Source: Desulfosporosinus sp. | GTDB lineage: Bacteria; Bacillota; Desulfitobacteriia; Desulfitobacteriales; Desulfitobacteriaceae | DNA: 64,000 nt | Assembly: GCA_003513495.1 (NCBI GenBank) | Contig: DOPM01000028.1 | Location: forward strand, 1-64,000 | Direction: 5' to 3' | Shown here: positions 60,310-64,000 of the stretch, one piece after another | Layout: every line of letters begins with the position of its first letter | Numbering within the stretch: the first letter of the stretch is position 1 | Notes under the pieces: generated by a model | Databases searched by the model: none | Told to the model about the DNA's origin: nothing | Seen by the model: the letters and a program-made list of their open reading frames with translations, nothing else | Program-made: the position numbers and the translations under genes

Positions 60310-60834
60310 CTAATCCCCCTCATTAGAGTCTGAACGAAGACGAGCATATTTTTCCATTAGCGCCCTTTCTACATGTGGAGGTACGAAATCTGAAACCCCA
60401 GCATGCAAACTGGCAGCCCATTTGATGGCACTTGAGCTTATAAAAGAGTATTCGCTCTGGGTCATCAGAAAGGTTGTTTCAATATCCGGAGCGATCTTTT
60501 TGTTCATTAAAGCCAGTTGAAACTCATATTCAAAATCTGACAAGGCCCGAAGTCCTCGAATTATGGCGATTGCTCCACATTGGCGTGCAAACTCCACTGT
60601 CAACCCTTCAAAAACACGAACATTGACATTTGACATGTCTTTAGTTGCTTCCACAAGAAGTTCCATTCTCTCCCCCAGGGTAAATAATGGGGTCTTATTA
60701 CTATCCGCAGCAACTGCAATAATCAAACCGTCAAATAACTCTTTTGCTCGTTCTAATATATCAAGATGTCCTTTGGTTACTGGATCAAATGTTCCAGGGT
60801 ATATCGCTATACGCACTTTATCACCTTTTTCCAT
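60310..60834 (-). CDS. coaD: phosphopantetheine adenylyltransferase
   Basis: 174 residues. IAIYPGTFDPVTKGHLDIL holds the T/H-x-G-H nucleotidyltransferase motif, and YSFISSSAIKWAASLHAG the C-terminal I-S-S motif. It makes dephospho-CoA from phosphopantetheine. ATG 60834 has AGGAG nine bases upstream; a GTG six codons later with AAAGGTG is an alternative. Confidence 0.95.
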   Translation of the reverse strand: MEKGDKVRIAIYPGTFDPVTKGHLDILERAKELFDGLIIAVAADSNKTPLFTLGERMELLVEATKDMSNVNVRVFEGLTVEFARQCGAIAIIRGLRALSDFEYEFQLALMNKKIAPDIETTFLMTQSEYSFISSSAIKWAASLHAGVSDFVPPHVERALMEKYARLRSDSNEGD

Positions 60835-60944
60835 TATTAAAAACTCCTGCTTTTGTCATGTGGGGGGTTAACTTGCTGGACAACTCACTAAGGATATTTC
60901 ATGGGTTTCGCCTTAAAAGCTGAGAATCCTGCAAAGAAATGTCT

Positions 60945-63900
60945 TTAAGCAAAACTTTTAGTTTGTTGCCAAACGACATTCCGTTGATCCATTACTTCAC
61001 GCAAAGCATTCGTAAGTTCATCTCGCTCATTAACCCAAAACTTCTGTTTACCTTCAAGGACTTTCTGAGTATCCTCAAAATAAAAATAAACTGGTTGTCT
61101 GCCAGGGAAACGTTGTAAAATACTCAACACTGTTTGCATAAGGTCACATTCTTCTGTAGAAAACCTTAAAAACAGTCTCTTTGCTGCTGCTTGCGTGGAG
61201 TTGCATTTTGAGATCGGAACAGGCGTATGGTGTGAATTAGAAGGTTTTAAATTCTCTAATCTTGTGATTTTTTCAGCAAAAATCTTTTTCTCATCATCTC
61301 GGATGTTATAACGACCAACAACCACCACAACATCGTCATTTACAAATGTGCTAGTTTGAGCATAGACACGAGGAAAGACTAAAATCTCTATTCCTCCCGT
61401 TAAGTCTTCCAGAACGAAGCTAGCCATCATTTCTCCCTTTTTCGTCACATTCTGACGAAACCCAGTTACTAGTCCACCAAGCGCAACCTTCTTTTCTTCT
61501 TCCCCTTCAAGACAAGTTAAGATATCTGAAGAAGTAAAGTCTTTAAGTTGGGGCAAGACGGAAGAAAGAGGATGTCCACTTAAGTAAAGACCCAGGTATT
61601 CCTTTTCCATGTCTAGGATATCACGTTCTTTAAAATCGGGTACTTGGGGAAGCTTAGTCCCTTCATCCATTTCTTCATCTAAATCGAAAAGGGAAAATTG
61701 ACCTGAGAGTCTATCTTTTTGCCGACGGCCGGTCGAGTCTAATATCTGATCCATGATTGCCAATGCTTGTGCCCTTGTACAAATTGAAGAAAATGCACCC
61801 GCACGTACTAAGCTTTCCAGAACCCGTCGATTTAAGACCTTTTGGTCAACACGCAGGCAGAAATCATCGAGAGATTTAAAAGGTCCCTCTTTTCTAGCCT
61901 CCAAAATCTTCTCCACAACATTGACTCCCACATTACGAATAGCTCCTAAGCCAAAACGGATGGCTTTTTCCTCGATGGAAAATCCGGCTTGACTGTATTG
62001 AACATTTGGAGGAAGTACTTCAATTCCACTCATACGAGCATCTTGAATATAAAAGGATATTTTATCTGACGAACCCATTACGGTGCTTAAAAGAGCTGCC
62101 ATAAATTCCAAGGGATAGTTTGCTTTCAAATAAGCAGTCTGGTACGAAATCACAGCATATGCTGTAGCATGCCCTTTATTAAAGCCATATTCCGCAAATT
62201 TAGCCATCAAGTCAAAGATTTCTTCCGCATCTTCACGAGTCAAGCCAATCCGAAGCGCACCTGGGATAATCCATGTCCCATCCGCATCTTGCAATCCATG
62301 GATAAAGTTTTGACGTTCCTCTGCCATGATTTCTTTCTTCTTTTTACCCATTGCCCGGCGGAGCAAATCCGCACGCCCTAGAGAATAGCCCCCTAAGTCC
62401 CGGGCAATTTGCATAACTTGTTCCTGATAAACAATAATACCGTAGGTCGATTTAAGAATTGGTTCCAGCTTTGGGTGAAGATAAGTAATATTGCCCCCGC
62501 GTTTCCGTCGGATAAATTCTGGGATCTGTTCCATTGGGCCGGGGCGATATAAGGCTACGACTGCGATAATATCCTCGAAGCAGGTTGGCTTGAGGTCCTT
62601 TAAAATCGCCCGCATCCCTCCGCTTTCCAGCTGAAAGATTCCTGTGCTGTTTCCTGATGCCAGGAGGGCGTAGGTCTTTGGATCATCTAAGGCTAACGTG
62701 TGTAAATTAAGCCTTAGTCCATGTGTCTCTTCAATTCGACTCACAGCCTCTTGTAGAATGGTTAAATTTCTTAAACCTAGAAAGTCCATTTTTAAAAGTC
62801 CAATTTCCTCCACCGCTTTCATGGGAAATTGGGTCATTACAAAGTCTTCTGATGTTCTCTGTAGTGGTAAATAATTCATAAGGGGATCCTTGGCAATAAC
62901 AACCCCTGCAGCATGAGTAGATGCATGTCGGGTCATTCCTTCCAGGGATTTTGCTAAGGTGTAAAGCCTTTTAATTTCGTCATCCTCTTCCACCATACGG
63001 GCTAGATCTGAGGATACCTCTAAGGCTTTCTCCAAGGTCATCCCCAAATCCGAAGGGATGGCTTTGGCTACTTTATCGACTCGAAACAAGGGGATTGCCA
63101 ACACTCGTCCCCCGTCTCTGATTGCCGCTTTAGCTCCCATAGTTCCAAAGGTGATGATTTGGCACACCTTATCAGCACCGTATTTTTCCATAACATAGCG
63201 AATGACGCGTTCACGGCCTTCCGGGTCAAAATCTATATCAATATCCGGCATTGAGATACGTTCTGGATTTAAAAAGCGTTCAAAGAGTAAATCAAACCGC
63301 AAGGGCTCAACTGACGTAATCCCAAGTAAATAGGCGACCATACTCGCAGCCGCCGATCCTCGTCCCGGTCCGACGACCACACCATTTTCCCTAGCAAAAC
63401 GGCAGAAATCAGCCACGATCAAGAAATATCCAGCGAAACCTGTTTGGAAAATCACTTGTAATTCATAATCCAAACGCTCACGTTCTCTCTCCGTCATTTG
63501 AGGGTAGAAACGGGGAAAGGCCTTGCGGCATTCTGCTTCAAGATAGCCATTTAAAGTATATCCAGGTGGGACCTCAAACACAGGTAGATAGTTCTCCCCA
63601 AAATGGAAATCCATCTGACAGCGTTCCGCGATTAGGGCCGTGTTCGTCAAAACTTCCGGGTGTTCCCCAAAGAGCATTGACATTTCCTGTTCCGATTTGA
63701 GAAAAAACTCTTGACTGGAAAAACGCATCCTGGCTGTATCCTCTAAGGTTTTACCCGTTTGAATGCAAAGGAGAGCGTCTTGAACAAAGGCATCCTCACG
63801 CTTAACATAATGCACATCATTCGTAGCCACCATGGGAATCCCCGTTCGCTCATGTACTTTCCACATTCCTATATTGACTTTACGCTGCTCTTCTAGACCA

Positions 63901-64000
63901 TGATCTTGGATCTCCAGAAAAAAATTTCCTTTACCAAAGATATCTTCATAGTCACGGGCACTTTGCACAGCCATTTCTAATTGGTCCTGGACTAAATGAT
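60945..64000 (-). CDS. dnaE: DNA polymerase III alpha subunit, 5' end outside window
   Basis: At least 1018 residues read leftward, with an open frame continuing past 64000 (HLVQDQLEMAVQSA). The window lacks only the start of the PHP domain. MPDIDIDFDPEGRERVIRYV carries two catalytic aspartates, KMDFLGLRNLTILQEAV and GIIVYQEQVMQIA are family blocks, NKGHATAYAVISYQTAYLKA the thumb/fingers part, and VALGGLVTGFRQNVTKKGEM the OB-fold. It is the DnaE-type replicative polymerase. Confidence 0.97.
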   Translation of the reverse strand, partial: HLVQDQLEMAVQSARDYEDIFGKGNFFLEIQDHGLEEQRKVNIGMWKVHERTGIPMVATNDVHYVKREDAFVQDALLCIQTGKTLEDTARMRFSSQEFFLKSEQEMSMLFGEHPEVLTNTALIAERCQMDFHFGENYLPVFEVPPGYTLNGYLEAECRKAFPRFYPQMTERERERLDYELQVIFQTGFAGYFLIVADFCRFARENGVVVGPGRGSAAASMVAYLLGITSVEPLRFDLLFERFLNPERISMPDIDIDFDPEGRERVIRYVMEKYGADKVCQIITFGTMGAKAAIRDGGRVLAIPLFRVDKVAKAIPSDLGMTLEKALEVSSDLARMVEEDDEIKRLYTLAKSLEGMTRHASTHAAGVVIAKDPLMNYLPLQRTSEDFVMTQFPMKAVEEIGLLKMDFLGLRNLTILQEAVSRIEETHGLRLNLHTLALDDPKTYALLASGNSTGIFQLESGGMRAILKDLKPTCFEDIIAVVALYRPGPMEQIPEFIRRKRGGNITYLHPKLEPILKSTYGIIVYQEQVMQIARDLGGYSLGRADLLRRAMGKKKKEIMAEERQNFIHGLQDADGTWIIPGALRIGLTREDAEEIFDLMAKFAEYGFNKGHATAYAVISYQTAYLKANYPLEFMAALLSTVMGSSDKISFYIQDARMSGIEVLPPNVQYSQAGFSIEEKAIRFGLGAIRNVGVNVVEKILEARKEGPFKSLDDFCLRVDQKVLNRRVLESLVRAGAFSSICTRAQALAIMDQILDSTGRRQKDRLSGQFSLFDLDEEMDEGTKLPQVPDFKERDILDMEKEYLGLYLSGHPLSSVLPQLKDFTSSDILTCLEGEEEKKVALGGLVTGFRQNVTKKGEMMASFVLEDLTGGIEILVFPRVYAQTSTFVNDDVVVVVGRYNIRDDEKKIFAEKITRLENLKPSNSHHTPVPISKCNSTQAAAKRLFLRFSTEECDLMQTVLSILQRFPGRQPVYFYFEDTQKVLEGKQKFWVNERDELTNALREVMDQRNVVWQQTKSFA

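Overview
The window reads as chromosomal DNA of a low-to-mid GC, spore-forming, anaerobic Firmicute of the Desulfosporosinus/Desulfitobacterium (Peptococcaceae) type. The evidence is the strong Shine-Dalgarno sites, a T-box leader, a ykkC-class (probably ppGpp) leader on the ilv-leu operon, YtaF, a DUF3786/Fe-S protein and an Mrp/NifX/DUF134 cluster. The genus is an inference from gene content; no rRNA or marker search was possible.

Layout. 0.2-9.3 kb is accessory: a nitroreductase, an XRE regulator with its membrane partner, a 20-bp minisatellite beside an IS30-family element whose transposase carries an in-frame stop, an RluA-type pseudouridine synthase, a LOG-like protein, small membrane proteins, an Fe-S/DUF3786 protein and an amidohydrolase. 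9.4-18 kb holds an aminotransferase, an orphan MutL-like ATPase, a secreted NlpC/P60 hydrolase, an MFS exporter, a PAP2 protein with an N-terminally short MurG-like glycosyltransferase, and a small kinase. 18.1-21.9 kb is proC-proB-proA under a proline-type T-box, with a repeat element lodged between the T-box terminator and proC. 22.0-28.5 kb is the branched-chain operon ilvB-ilvN-ilvC-leuA-leuB, read leftward from a strong promoter and a ykkC-2a-like riboswitch. It carries two scars: an ilvE fragment in front of ilvB and a 19-codon LeuD-like tail between leuA and leuB, so ilvE, leuC and leuD appear to have been lost from this locus. 28.6-31 kb is hom-thrB, divergent from ilv. 31-35 kb is mixed (trypsin-like protease, thioredoxin-reductase-like enzyme, thpR, YcxB). 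35.3-37.7 kb is a FadR-type regulator with ilvD, with a palindromic operator. 38-41.7 kb is an Fe-S/metal cluster (ferredoxin, Mrp, NifX-like, DUF134, CstR/CsoR-like repressor).

41.8-43.7 kb (lytic transglycosylase, coaE, ytaF) and 51.2-54.7 kb (mutM, polA) are the two halves of the polA-mutM-ytaF-coaE block known from other Firmicutes. The 43.7-51.2 kb between them looks like an insertion of accessory genes: ABC-F protein, DUF2809, a frameshifted MGMT-like gene, DUF378, methyltransferase, AAA ATPase, DTW enzyme and a Phd-like/HicA-like pair. 54.8-57.5 kb has a drug/metabolite transporter, galE and an unknown gene. 57.8-64 kb has tRNA-Leu(CAA), accA, accD, a DUF2007-like protein, coaD and the start-truncated dnaE.

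A dispersed repeat with a 56-bp core occurs three times (about 35.1, 51.05 and 57.75 kb), each time next to an intrinsic terminator. No CRISPR array, prophage or rRNA is visible. I do not see a clearly new multi-gene system; the best candidates for new biology are the eroded but still riboswitch-controlled ilv-leu operon, the hybrid toxin-antitoxin pair and the terminator-associated repeat.
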